Below are positions 22,984-34,552 of a stretch of 64,000 nucleotides of DNA, piece after piece; position 1 is the stretch's first letter; each line of letters begins with the position of its first letter. The notes below the pieces were generated by a model. It did no database searches and was not told where the DNA came from. It saw only the letters and a program-made list of their open reading frames with translations. Origin of the DNA: Adiantum capillus-veneris (lineage: Eukaryota > Streptophyta > Polypodiopsida > Polypodiales > Pteridaceae); NCBI GenBank assembly GCA_014529385.2, contig CM043959.1, forward strand, positions 48,611,928 through 48,675,927, in the 5' to 3' direction. The translations under genes and the position numbers were made by a program.

Positions 22984-24149
22984 ATAAAGGGAAGAATACC
23001 TAGATTAAAAAAAAACGTATAGCCGTACGATGTATCGTCAACTCCAATAATTGGCCATGCTAATTAGGTCCGTAACCTTAATTCAAAGACGTAAGAGTGT
23101 CCACAAAATCAAACCGTGCTGGTGTTGTGGAATCTTGGAAATCTCCAACTTGCCTCGCTTATGGCAACGAGTACAAATTATGATAATGGCCTCGCTTATG
23201 ATCCCTTATGTTGTCCAAGAGTGCATTTTTTAAACAAGATTTTCTTTTTGTGCTTTTTAAACAATGCACATTTTTTGTGCTTTTTAGAGTCGTTTTCTAG
23301 AGCAAATATACATGTTCTAAACAATGTCCAAAACAACCAGGTAAGTTTATACACAAAAGAACAACGGATTACCAACACAATAAGTGTCACACATAAGTTG
23401 TTGCATCATTAAACAATATAAACATTACCATGCCAACAGTGTGTGATAAAAAATCTGAGAGCGTACTACTTCACTAAATAGAGGGAAGGGCAAACTGGGG
23501 TTGCCTATTTTTGATGTAGAAAGTAAAGGGTTCATAGCACGGGGATTGAAATACGGGGTTGACTAAGTATGAAGGCAACATCCATTGCAGCCAGTGTGGG
23601 TTGATGTATTACCATGTGCTCCTTAGGTTGCAGACCCAAGACATGCACATACACATAATACATGTGCTTACAAGCAATGAATGACTTTTAAGGTATCACC
23701 CTTTTCTAGAAATCTGGATATGTACAACTTGGCTTGCCTTTGATATGAACATCATAACAGCTTTCAATAAGTATATGGAACACAACATGTTTCTTTTGAA
23801 TTATAGAGACTTCCTCTAAGAAGGTTCTAGCCATCACTATAGTTGCTTCAACCCTTTTTTGTGCTTCTTTTGAAATACCATGCCTCCACTTTCATCACCT
23901 ACTACTTGAACCTCCTTCTCCACATAACGAAGAAACCCTATTTTCCTTGTACTTTGGTGTGCTAATACTAGCCACTTGAAAACCTGCCATTGTAAGACTA
24001 GCGAGCTCTTCTCTTGAGACTTTTGTCCCCCTTGCAATGGGTCAGATCATAGGGGCTATTGGTACCTCCTTCACCTGATTTTTAACTGACTTTGTGTGCT
24101 CCACATCATGATTGCAAAACCATAGCCATTGCTCTATGGTTTTGTCTTT
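22984..24149. other. no gene seen
   Basis: About 1.2 kb of mixed sequence has only short ORFs without family features. I see no LTR ends, inverted repeats or RNA gene here. Confidence 0.5.
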
Positions 24150-24962
24150 TTAGCATCTTTCTGACCAAAAGCATGGTGCGACCAAACCTGTACCATGACT
24201 ATTAAGAGTGTTACCACAATTTTTCCTACTCATAACACCAAAACACTTCCTATTACAATGAATGGGCATTCTGCGTAAGGCCCATTGTTCATGTGGAACA
24301 TCATGTTCCTCTACATCGATTGATTGCTCTGTGTTGCATGTCAAATGTTCATTTTCAGGCATGTAGTCTTTTTCAATCTCTTCTTCTTCACTATTGCTTG
24401 ACTCCATGGTTTCAAATCTGATATGACGTGGACGACCACAAACTTTGCGTTGTTTTGACTCCATTACATATTTTGGACGATGAGAACTAATAGATTTTCT
24501 TGTCTCTCTCTTCTTTCGTTGCATGGTTTCCTTGTCACCATGCAGTGTGGGCTCTTCATACATTGGGGTGCCTGCGGCAACTCCTTGCACCACCCTTGCA
24601 ATTGCACCTCCACTTCTAAGCTCTTTACAACACCCAAACATTTTACCTTCTAATGGTTTGCCAATCTAATCCGGAAGCCTGACACCCCACTCACTGTAAG
24701 ACCCATCTTCTCAACGCATGAGTGTGTTATGACACATATTTGGGCTCCGCCATCAACATAACCTTTTTTCCTTTTTTTTTGGGTGCCACACATCTACTAT
24801 TGGGCAAATGTTTGGTAGCTCATCCATCACCAACACCTTCACTGAAACTCTATTTGGTTCTTTCTCCATTGGGTTAACCATCCTCTTCCACTGTCGCTTT
24901 AGCTTAGGCACCATCTCTATAAGCATGGATGCTTGAGAGTCTGTCGCTACCTGCATCATCAC
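24150..24962 (-). pseudogene. gypsy protease remnant, element B-like
   Basis: Across frame breaks the minus strand shows RVSVKVLVMDELPNICPI, then VDGGAQICVITHSC near 24765, FRIRLANH, then KVKCLGVVKSLEVEV in a shifted frame. An acidic tail follows (SSNSEEEEIEKDY). The DGGAQICVIT text parallels the element B protease (DGCPQICIMT), so this is probably another Tat-like element's protease region. A poly-A/T run near 24765-24780 marks one frameshift. Confidence 0.55.
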
Positions 24963-25013
24963 CTATGTCATCGCCTACATCATCGCTAGAAGGCTCTAGA
25001 AGAATCTAGAGAA

Positions 25014-25220
25014 TTCTAGAAGTTTCTAGAAACATGGAGAAGATTCTGAAAGAATCTAGAAGTTTCTGGAAAGCTCTAGAAAGTTGAAGAAGGATCTAGA
25101 AGGTTCTAGAAGAACTAGAAGGATCAAGAAGTTTCTAGAAACTTGGAGAAGATTTTGGAAGAATCTAGAAGTTTTTGGAAAGCTCTAGAAAGTTGAAGAA
25201 GGATCCAGAAGGTTCTAGAA
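25014..25220 (+). promoter_or_regulatory. cluster of heat shock elements
   Basis: Perfect alternating GAA-nn-TTC-nn-GAA arrays occur at 25014-25031 (four units), 25059-25071, 25099-25111, 25128-25140 and 25208-25220. Further degenerate units lie up to about 25245. Three or more such units are the consensus binding site of heat shock factors. They lie 100-300 bp upstream of a TATA box. Confidence 0.7.
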
Positions 25221-25315
25221 GAACTAGAAGGATCAAGAAGGTTCTAAAAGATTCTAACCTCCTCAAGAAGAACCTAGAAGTCCTAACCTCCTCAAGTAAC
25301 CTCCTCAAGCACTAG

Positions 25316-25323
25316 TATAAATA
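25316..25323 (+). promoter_or_regulatory. TATA box of the E LTR
   Basis: TATAAATA followed by GGGG lies downstream of the heat-shock-element cluster and upstream of the D insertion, so the transcript start would be near 25350. Confidence 0.65.
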
Positions 25324-25413
25324 GGGGTCTTGGGCCACAAGCCCTTCAGTCTTGCCAACACCAGTTGTTGTGAGGCTCCTATGAGGAAATCCCTCTTCTA
25401 GTTCTTGTCTTAT

Positions 25414-26037
25414 TGTTAAGGCGGTTACGCCGCTCTCGGAAGCTAAATAGCGAGAACTCAACCAACAACAGAATTTGTGAGACGAGGACGGAGCTTGACC
25501 CGCAGGCGCATGGAAACAACTAGGTGGGTGTCAAATCACCTACTCGACCTTCTAATGACAATCATTACAAAGGAAATCAAATCTAAGTTCTAAAATACGA
25601 AAGTGGCTGAAATCCGTACTACGAACGAATGCTATACGAAACAAGATCTAGAATCATTGAATCGATCTCAAACTCAAGGGGAAGTCTATACACTAGGTAA
25701 GAACAACACCCTAAAGACTTGAACTGCAAACTCAACCTATAACCACTCCGTGCGGTAAACGCGTATGAAGACAGGCCGAAATATACAGGTGACCGAAACT
25801 TGACCCGGATAGTACTAATGTGTAGCTCTACTCGTTCTGGTTCTATAGATATGCTGCACGCTCAATTCCGACACACGAGTTGGAAGAAAACTCACACCGA
25901 AGCTCGTAGGAACTTACCACACATAGAAGCCGATAGCGCGCACTCTTGGTATCTGTGCGTAGCTCTCGCCGTTGCTAACACAATGGCGGTGTCGCTTCTC
26001 CAATGGCGGCTCCGTAGCTCGCGTAGCAAGTAGATAA

Positions 26038-26078
<41 letters not shown>

Positions 26079-26362
26079 ACACAGTCACGGCGTTCAAAAA
26101 CTCACTTTGATTAATAATCTCCCCCTTAGGTTACAAAAAATTTGGCTTATATACCTCAGCCTTGGAGGTGAGAACATCTCTAACTAATTACATCAGCAAG
26201 TGAAATTACTTCGGGATTACAAGCTGGAAACTCAATTGAGTCCCGTTACTTAATGAATGGCTTAAATCAAAATTAATGTCGGAAAGAAATTTATTACAAT
26301 CAATGGTTACAAAATGATGAGTGTGAGAAAAAATGTGGGTGTGATCCTCTGCTGGCTCAACA
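25414..26362 (-). repeat. solo LTR of element D, 949 bp
   Basis: The plus-strand ends are TGTTAAGG and GGCTCAACA. The sequence matches the D 5' LTR at 47228-48184 over its whole length with few differences. CTTAT flanks both sides (25409-25413 and 26363-26367), a 5-bp target duplication. No D internal sequence is present between them. On the minus strand a TATATAAG box lies near 26150, with a GA run just downstream. Confidence 0.9.
26041..26076. repeat. (TC)n microsatellite in D LTR
   Basis: An 18-unit TC run that differs in length from the same site in the other D LTR (47855-47896). Confidence 0.95.
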
Positions 26363-26547
26363 CTTATGTTCAAGTCTTGTCCTATCTTTGTCTTGTACTC
26401 AAGTCATGTAATCCAAGTCTTGTATCTAGCTCTCTTAATAAAGTATTAAGTCTTATAATCAATATTAAGCTTATCATCAAGTCCAAGTTCTTGTACATTG
26501 TGAGCGCCTCCTCTTGCTCTCTTCTAGCTCTATACGGGCTCATAACA
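26363..26547 (+). repeat. chromovirus E copy 1: LTR, right part
   Basis: This segment starts with the second CTTAT copy and ends CTCATAACA. The last ~145 bp are nearly identical to 57637-57781 at the 3' end of E copy 2, as expected of an LTR pair. Confidence 0.8.
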
Positions 26548-27329
26548 GTTTGGCAAGACTACCATTTCTTAATCTTTTCAAGCCATCATGGAGCCGACAA
26601 TGGAAGGTGTCATCAACGCATTGCAAAGCATCCAAGCTCAGTTACAAGAACTTTGAGAGAGTAACGCTCAACTTCAAGCAGGGCAACCCCTAATCTTGGG
26701 ACCGGCATTGCAAAATCTTCAACGTCAAATTGAAGAGCTTCAAGAGACAAGCACACATGAAGCACAAGCTGCAAGATCTAGCTATTCTCAACAACATAAG
26801 AAGGAGCCAAAGGTCAGCATGCCTGAAAAATTTGATGGGACTAGATAAAAGTTTAGAGGTTTTCTCCAACAAGTGTGCCTCTTCATTTGAATGCAACGAG
26901 AGTGTTATCCAGATGATGCCTCTCAAGTAGCCCTTATTGGGACCCTCCTCTCGGGTACGGCTCTCTCTTGGTTTGCTCCCTTACTTGAAAAAGAATCTCC
27001 TCTTCTTCATGACTTTGAAGATTTTGTGCGGGAGTTCTGTGCAACCTTTTTGGATACTGATAGAGCAAGGGTTGCTGAAACCAAACTTAGAAATCTCCGC
27101 CAAGGATCAAGACCTGCATCCGTCTATGCATCCGAAATTCAACAGCTCACTTGTGATCTGACTTGGCATGAGGAATATTTCATTAGCCAATTTCGGTGGG
27201 GATTAAAGGATGACGTAAAAGATCTTTTATTGACTATGCCAAAGGTTCACACTAAGCGCGTTCATCTCTCAAGCAATAGAATGTGATAATAGACTATTTG
27301 AGAGGAGACAAGAGAGGCGTCTTGGGGTT
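26548..27329 (+). pseudogene. gag: chromovirus E copy 1: Gag (truncated)
   Basis: From the ATG at 26588 it reads MEPTMEGVINALQSIQAQL, a coiled-coil-like start, then KVSMPEKFDGTR, TLLSGTALSWFAPL, FEDFVREFCATFLDTD and LRQGSRPASVYASEIQQL. This is a metavirid Gag core like that of fungal-type chromoviruses. Breaks are TGA near 26655, TAA near 26847 and TGA near 26877. The last two are shared with copy 2 at 48410-49108. It ends abruptly at CTTGGGG, where the H repeat begins. Confidence 0.85.
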
Positions 27330-27337
27330 AGAAAAGT

Positions 27338-28250
27338 TAGAAAATTATGACAAGGTTAGAAAAGTAGTATAGATATTTATCTAAGTCAAATTACAGTATT
27401 TTTAGCTAAAATCCAAAGAGGGAAAATAGTAAATCATGTTATATGATTGAATTCTATTTATCAAAGCTATATTATAGGGTAAAGAGGCCGTGATAATTAT
27501 GACAAGGTTAGAAAGGTAGTGTGGATATTTATTTAAGTCAAATTATACTGTTTCTAGCTAAAAAGTAAAGGGGGAAATTAGTAAATCATGTGCTATAATT
27601 ACATGCTATTTTTCAGAGCTGTATTATAGGGTCAAGAGGCCGTGATAATTATGCCAAGGTTAGAAAAGTAGTATAGATATTTATCCAAGCCAAATTATAC
27701 CGTTTTTAACTAAAAAGTAAAGAGGGAAATTAGTAAATCATGTGCTATAATTATATGCTATTTATCAGAGCTGTATTATAGGGTCAAGAGGCCGTGATAA
27801 TTATGCCAAGGTTAGAAAAGTAGTATAGATATTTATCCAAACCAAATTATACCGTTTTTAACTAAAAAGTAAAGAAGGAAATTAGTAAATCATGTGCTAT
27901 AATTATATGCTATTTATCAGAGCTGTATTACAGGGTCAAGAGCTTGTGATAACTATGTGAAAGTTAGAAAAGTAGTATAGATATTTATCTAAGTCAATTT
28001 ATACTATTTTTAGCTAAAAACTAAAGGGGGAAATTAGTAAATCATGTGCTATAATTACATGCTATTTATCAAAGCTGTATTATAGGGTAAAGAGGCCGTG
28101 ATAGTTATGCCAAGGTTAGAAAAGTAGTATAGATATCTATCTAAGTCAAATTATCCAAATTTTAGCTCAAAATTGAAGATGAAAATTATATAATTAAGTT
28201 AGAAAATAATAAGATAATTACCAGAGGTCAAAAATATCCTTATCTACTTG
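27338..28250. repeat. 152-bp tandem repeat array, copy 1 (six units)
   Basis: The string GTGATA starts at 27490, 27642, 27794, 27946 and 28098, exactly 152 bases apart each time. A partial first unit precedes it. Each unit carries a GTTAGAAAAGTAGTATAGATAT-like block and TTAGTAAATCATG. The 27794 unit has no counterpart in copy 2. Confidence 0.9.
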
Positions 28251-28726
28251 TGGTAATTATACCATAGTTAATTAGTGAGATTAGTATGTCATAATTGACC
28301 AAAAGTCTTATTTTGAGCAAATGATTAATTAAAATAAATAGACTTGTGGTTAAAAGTTTTTAGAAAAATTATAGTAAGTGCAAACCTATGATATCAAGTT
28401 AAGGAAATGAAATCTTTAAGAGAAATTAGATACAATAAATATTAAGCTCAAAACAAGTAAATTATTAGCTTAAAAGTTGATAAGAAAATTAGAAAAAAGA
28501 TATAGAAAATTATAAGAAAGTTAGGAGAGCTTAGAAAACCCTTAGGGAAACGGTGTAAGAAGTTATCATGCTTATATAGACAAATAAGAAATTACTAGGT
28601 CAAGAATTTATCAATTAAGACTATAAATTTAACCTTGGATGGGTTACGGTTAAATACAAAGGTTAAGTCTAGATTTTGAACTATTTACCTAATAATTAGA
28701 CGTCCTTTTTATAAGGATAAGAAGTT

Positions 28727-28890
28727 ATGATACCAAAAACGACCCGAGAAAATCCTACATCTGATGATGAGGACGTAGCTCCAAAACGAATTAGAGCATC
28801 GCATGACGACGAAGCCGGGCCTAGTAGTAGGCCTACGGAGGAGAGTCTTCAGGCGCCAGCGCAACAACAGATGGCCAATCAATCCCAGGT
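28727..28890 (+). CDS. exon-like ORF in H copy 1, unknown product
   Basis: MIPKTTRENPTSDDEDVAPK is followed by an acidic/Ser/Pro/Gln-rich piece, ending at ATCCCAG followed by GTGGGT, a plausible splice donor near 28889. The composition looks like a disordered N-terminal region of a Gag or nuclear protein. In copy 2 the same frame has a TAA (CCA-TAA near 33251). A function cannot be given. Confidence 0.3.
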
Positions 28891-30095
28891 GGGTTCCCAT
28901 TATTCAATTAAGTCTTTAATTAGTTTAAGTTCTTTTATAAGTTAGCATTGCATACGTAAGAAGGATAAATTGGCTGAAAATGGAAGGTAACTTCCAGCGT
29001 GCATTTGTTTATAATATAGGAAAGAATTGTTTGGGTTAAAACTGGTTGAATTAGGAAAGATATGTTTGATCATCCTTAAGACAGCTTGTCTCAAGACACC
29101 TCCGACTCCTTGATATAAATTGATGATAATGATTGGCTTTCTAGCCACGGTTAAGTCGGTTACCCCCATGAACGATGAGTTTCTACTCCGTGTCATGTCT
29201 TGATGTTTCTACATAAGTTAGGATACCGTTTTTATCCTAGGGGAGCCGCCCGGTTGTATGGGCAACTGGTTTGGTGTATGGGCACCCGGAACCTTGGGTG
29301 GGGGTTTATCCACTCCGGATTTGAATGAGGAATGGGTGCCGTTTTTCACCCTTAGGTGGTCTTGAGACAAGACGAGTACTGGTCATGGTTATGGATAATG
29401 TTTTGATTGACAGTACCCTGTCTTAAGTTTAAAGATGTCTGTTTGCTAAAAGAATGCTTTCAATGCTGTTTTCAAGGAATTACCGTGATGGAACGTTAAA
29501 AGAAACCATTATTTTAAATGTTAAAAACAATGTGATAATAAGATAAACAAATCTTGTGTGAGTGCGGGGTGGTAAGTGGGGATTGACTGAGGTTGTCAAT
29601 CATGGACGGGTGGACCTGATTAGTCAGATAACTATCCATTCCCGTGTAATAAAACGTTTTAGAAACTTCTCACTTAGAGAGGAATCCACCGGCGGCTGTG
29701 CCCTCACATATGTTAGGGGGAAAAAAGCGTTGGCTAAGGAAACCATAATCTGAATGATGAAGTTATACGGCCTCAATAAGAATTTTTTTTTGTAGGTTGT
29801 TTGAATACATTGTCCCGTTTCCGCTGCGAGACAGGACTAGGTCTTCTTCTAGGGTTATAGATCCAAGCCATTGTCAATGGCAAAGGTTTATTCCTTGGAT
29901 TTTTCTTGTCTAGAGACTCCGATTTTTATAAGGCCTAGAGACCTATCAAGGATCCCATCCCGATCACGGTATAGGCGGGATGGGGACATTACATCTAACT
30001 CCAGTTCTCATGATACTTGGTTCATAGGATGTGATTAACATGTGGAATGAGGCTATGCACTCAAATGTTGAAATGGATGTGAAATTCATGCTGTG

Positions 30096-30119
30096 AGACA
30101 TCATACGCGTATGATGTCT
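30096..30119. repeat. 24-bp perfect palindrome in H copy 1
   Basis: AGACATCATACG is followed directly by its exact reverse complement. The same sequence ends H copy 2 and occurs four times in the element D leader. Confidence 0.95.
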
Positions 30120-30141
30120 TTTCTTGAAATGTTGGTAATTT

Positions 30142-31608
30142 TGGTCCTTACCCTTACAGTACAAACCATCATTGATGAGTCAATACCTTGTGGCCTTCCG
30201 CGTCAACCATTGCTTCTGTCCCTTTGTTAAATCTGATGGGCATTCCCCTGTTTCCAAAAAATGCATGATGTCAGGCAAGGCATCACTGCCTTGAAATAGA
30301 GGGAGCTTTAGTTTTATTGCTCCAACCACCACTTCCTGTAGTCTTTCACTTGCTAGGGCATCTGCTTCTTGGTTTTTAGCCCTTGGGATATGGTGTATTT
30401 GAACTTCTTCAAACTTACCCAACAAGGTTTTTACACCACTTAAGTGAGTCCTTAAACTAGGATTCTTGCATGTCCATGCTCCATTTACTTGCCTTACCAA
30501 AAGTAGAGCATCCCCAAATACATTAAGGCGTTGTACACCTTGTGAGACGCACCATTTTAGACCCTTGGTTAGTGCTGCATACTCAGCTTCATTGTTAGAA
30601 TGTGAATCTAACAATTGGCCCAACGAAAATACCTTTGTCCCTTTGTCATCAAAGACCACTATGCATGCAGTTGCTTTGTCGGACGCTCGCTTGTAGGCTC
30701 CATCAAAGTAGAGAGAGTATGTTCCTTCTACCATCGGTGGTACTGGAGGTAATCGGACTTCTCCTTTCTTAGATTGCTTCTCCTTCCCTTCAAAGACTTG
30801 GTAGGTCATGAGTCCCCCCAAACTTGCCCTTGTCGTGCTTTCTACCTGTACCGTGTAGTCAAACTCTTGCAGACGAACTAGCCATTTAGTAATTCTAGCA
30901 GACACATCCATGTGTTGTACAACATAGGGAAATATTTCATCCGTGGTTAGAATCACAAATTGCTTAGGCAGCAAATATGACCTAAACTTTGTAGTTGCAA
31001 ATCTAAGAGCTAGGACTAAGTGTTCCACATGGGTGAAACCTTTCTCTCCTGCTGTCATCATTCGACTAGAGAAGTAGATTGGCCTCATGAAAGATGTCGT
31101 CGTATCCTTTTGGAGTAGCACAGCCCTCAATGAGTCATCACCAACACTTGAGGTGACATAAAATTTTTCATCCCACTTAGGTGGTGAGATAGTTGGCAGA
31201 GTGGCTAAGACCTCCTTTACCTTGTTGTAGTGATGTTCGCTTTCCTCGTCCCAAGTGAAAGTTGATCTTTGAGTGAGTTGTTGCAGTGGTGGAACAAGTT
31301 GTGATAGTAGATGTACAAATCTACTTAAATACCTCACCTTCTGTAGAAAAGAGATCAGTTGACCTGTAGTCGTTGGTGAAGGTAGGGCTATGAGTGCGGA
31401 CAACTTACTTGGGTCGGCGTTGATACCTCTTGCTGAAATTTCATGGCCTAGTAGAATGACTTTACTCTCCCCAATGTGACATTTATCCACATTTAATTGC
31501 CCACCTAGGCTCTGCAACCTGGCCAAACCTTCAGTTACCTTTTCTAAATGTGAAATATGGGAGCTATATATACAAAAATCATCAATGAACACTCTTATGG
31601 AATTGAAA
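30142..31608 (-). pseudogene. pol: fragment G: Tat-like RT end, RNase H and second RNase H
   Basis: One minus-strand frame is open for 470 codons (31592-30180). It contains the RT palm end (VFIDDFCIYSSH, HIGESKVILLGHEIS), an RT-connection and degenerate first RNase H (VTSSVGDDSLRAVLLQK), then a second, archaeal-like RNase H with YFDGAYKRA, NNEAEYAAL, FGDALLLVRQ and NQEADALA. The Asp-Glu-Asp-Asp residues are all visible. After a stop at 30180 it runs on into the start of integrase (GLYCKGKDQN). It is cut at both ends. Both junctions share the 11-mer TTGAAATGTTG on the plus strand. Confidence 0.9.
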
Positions 31609-31639
31609 TGTTGTCATATCATTATTAGTGGTTAATTAA

Positions 31640-32720
31640 GTGTTCAAAAAGCCGTGATAATTAAGAAAATTTCAGAAAGTTAATCTAGATAATTATCTTA
31701 GCTAAAATACCCTATTTTTTGAGAAATGTTAATAGGGGAAATTAGTAAATGGAATTCAAATGCTTCCATATAATCATCAGTGATTAATTGAGTGGTCAAG
31801 TACCTGTGATAATTAGGAGAAGTTTAGAAAGTTAAGTTAGGTAATTACTTTAGATAAATTACTCTAATTTTTGAACAATTTTAATAGGGGAAATTAGTAA
31901 ATCATGCTATATGATTACATACTATCTATCAGAGCTATATTATAGGGTAAAGAGACCGTGATAATTATGACAAGGTTAGAAAAGTAGTATAGATATTTAT
32001 CTAAGTCAAATTACACTATTTTTAGCTAAAATCTAAAGAGGGAAAATAGTAAATCATGTTATATGATTGAATTCTATTTATCAAAGCTATATTATAGCGT
32101 AAAGAGGCTGTGATAATTATGACAAGGTTAGAAAGGTAGTGTGGATATTTATTTAAGTCAAATTATACTGTTTCTTGCTAAAAAGTAAAGGGGGAAATTA
32201 GTAAATCATGTGCTATAATTACATGCTATTTTTTTAGAGCTGTATTATAGGGTCAAGAGGCCGTGATAATTATGCCAAGGTTAGAAAAGTAGTATAGATA
32301 TTTATCCAAGCCAAATTATACCGTTTTTAACTAAAAAGTAAAGGGGGAAATTAGTAAATCATGTGCTATAATTATATGCTATTTATCAGAGCTGTATTAT
32401 TGGGTCAAGAGGTCGTGATAACTATGTGAAGGTTAGAAAAGTAGTATAGATATTTATCTAAGTCAATTTATACTATTTTTAGCTAAAAACTAAAGGGAGA
32501 AATTAGTAAATCATGTGCTATAATTACATGCTATTTATCAAAGCTGTATTATAGGGTAAAGAGGCCGTGATAGCTATGCCAAGGTTAGAAAAGTAGTATA
32601 GATATCTATCTAAGTCAAATTATCCAAAATTTAGCTCAAAATTGAAGATGAAAATTATATAATTAAGTTAGAAAATAATAAGATAATTATCAGAGGTCAA
32701 AAATATCCTTATCTACTTGT
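31640..32720. repeat. 152-bp tandem repeat array, copy 2 (seven units)
   Basis: GTGATA starts at 31654, 31805, 31958, 32110, 32263, 32415 and 32567, spacings of 151-153. The two leftmost units are clearly more diverged, as expected at the edge of an array. One unit present in copy 1 is missing here. Confidence 0.9.
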
Positions 32721-34514
32721 GGTAATTATACCATAGTTAATTAGTGAGATTAGTATGTCATAATTGACCAAAAGTCTTATTTTGAGCAAATGATTAATTA
32801 AAATAAATAGACTTGTGGTTAAAAGTTTTTAGAAAAATTATAGTAAGTGAAAACCTATGATATCAAGTTAAGGAAATGAAATCTTTAAGAGAAATTAAAT
32901 ACAATAAATATTAAGCCCAAAACAAGTAAATTATTAGCTTAAAAGTTGATAGGAAAATTAGGAAAAAGATATAGAAAATTATAAGAAAGTTAGGAGAGCT
33001 TAGAAAACCCTTAGGGAAATGGTGTAAGAAGTTATCATGCTTATCTAGACAAATAAGAAATTACTAGGTCAAGAATTTATCAATTAAAACTATAAATTTA
33101 ACCTTGGATGGGTTACGGTTAAATACAAAGGTTAAGTCTAGATTTTGAACTATTTACCTAATAATTAGACGTCCTTTTTATAAGGATAAGAAGTTATGAT
33201 ACCAAAAAGGACCCGAGCAAATCCTACATTTGATGATGAGGACGTAGCTCCATAACGAATTAGAGCATCGCATGACGACGAAGCCAGGCCTAGTAGTAGG
33301 CCTACGGAGGAGAGTCTTCAGGCGCCAACGCAACAACAAATGGCCAATCAATCCCAGGTGGGTTCCCATTATTCAATTAAGTCTTTAATTAGTTTAAGTT
33401 CTTTTATAAGTTAGCATTGCATACGTAAGAAGGATAAATTGGCTGAAAACGGAAGGTAACTTCCAGCGTGCATTTGTTTATAATATAGGAAAGAATTGTT
33501 TGGGTTAAAACTGGTTGAATTAGGAAAGATATGTTTGATCATCCTTAAGACAGCTTGTCTCAAGACACCTCCGACTCCTTGATATAAATTGATGATAATG
33601 ATTGGCTTTCTAGCCACGGTTAAGTCGGTTACCCCCATGAACGATGAGTTTCTACTCCGTGTCATGTCTTGATGTTTCTACATAAGTTAGGATACCGTTT
33701 TTATCCTAGGGGAGCCGCCCGGTTGTATGGGCAACTGGTTTGGTGTATGGGCACCCGGAACCTTGGGTGGGGGTTTATCCACTCCGGATTTGAATGAGGA
33801 ATGGGTGCCGTTTTTCACCCTTAGGTGGTCTTGAGACAAGACGAGTACTGGTCATGGTTATGGATAATGTTTTGATTGACAGTACCCTGTCTTAAGTTTA
33901 AAGATGTCTATTTGCTAAAAGAATGCTTTCAATGCTGTTTTCAAGGAATTACCGTGATGGAACGTTAAAAGAAACCATTATTTTAAATGTTAAAAACAAT
34001 GTGATAATAAGATAAACAAATCTTGTGTGAGTGCGGGGTGGTAAGTGGGGATTGACTAAGGTTGTCAATCATGGACGGGTGGACCTGATTAGTCAGGTAA
34101 CTATCCATTCCCGTGCTGTGCCCTCACATATGTTAGGGGGAAAAAAGCGTTGGCTAAGGAAACCATAATCTGAATGATGAAGTTATGGGCCTCAATAGGA
34201 ATTTTTTTTTGTAGGTTGTTTGAATACATTGTCCTGTTTCCGCTGCGAGACAGGACTAGGTCTTCTTCTAGGGCTATAGATCCAAGCCATTGTCAATGGC
34301 AAAGGTTTATTCCTTGGATTTTTCTTGTCTAGAGACTCCGATTTTTATAAGGCCTAGAGACCTGTCAAGGATCCCATCCCGATCACGGGATAGGCGGGTT
34401 GGGGACATTACATCTAACTCCAGTTCTCATGATACTTGGTTCATAGGATGTGATTAACATGTGGAATGAGGCTATGCACTCAAATGTTGAAATGGATGTG
34501 AAATTCATGCTGTG

Positions 34515-34538
34515 AGACATCATACGCGTATGATGTCT
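34515..34538. repeat. 24-bp perfect palindrome in H copy 2
   Basis: It is identical to 30096-30119, with the same TTTTC flank on the right. Confidence 0.95.
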
Positions 34539-34552
34539 TTTCTTGAAATGTT

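Larger units (their letters stand above)
24990..25413 (+). repeat. chromovirus E copy 1: LTR, left part (U3 and start of transcript)
   Basis: This piece, once the element D solo LTR is removed, joins the 26363-26547 segment to give an LTR ending CTCATAACA. It holds a dense GAA/TTC region, a 109-bp tandem duplication (25052 and 25161 are equivalent points) and a TATA box. The exact LTR start was not resolved. The last bases (CTTAT, 25409-25413) are the target duplication of the D insertion. Confidence 0.65.
27330..30141. repeat. long repeat H, copy 1
   Basis: About 2.8 kb is repeated with high identity at 31609-34552. It contains an array of 152-bp units, an AT-rich stretch, a short plus-strand exon-like ORF (28727) and GC-richer unique sequence, and it closes with a 24-bp palindrome and TTGAAATGTTG. 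The two copies flank fragment G in an LTR-like arrangement. Copy 2 lacks about 48 bp near 34115 that copy 1 has (about 29652-29700). The left end abuts E Gag. Confidence 0.85.
31609..34552. repeat. long repeat H, copy 2
   Basis: This is the second copy of the 27330-30141 repeat, extended on the left by two more diverged 152-bp units. It starts TGTTGTCATATC right next to fragment G and ends with the same palindrome and TTGAAATGTTGG. Equivalent points are offset by about 4419-4469 bases. Confidence 0.85.

Noticed and set aside
25414..26362. Considered as the 3' LTR still joined to element D's interior
   Set aside because: No polypurine tract or D coding sequence follows; the second CTTAT follows at once, so it is a solo LTR.
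26548..26565. tRNA primer site right after the E LTR
   Set aside because: The text GTTTGGCAAGACTACC does not match the initiator-Met site or another tRNA end that I can name, so no PBS is called for E.
26314..26664. 116-codon plus-strand ORF (and its copy at 48136-48486)
   Set aside because: It runs across the D LTR end, the E LTR and the Gag leader, and composition and position show it is a chance frame.
27338..28250. 152-bp repeats considered as a CRISPR-like array or centromeric satellite
   Set aside because: Whole units repeat without distinct spacers, the sequence is eukaryotic, and the array is only five to seven units long within a larger repeat.
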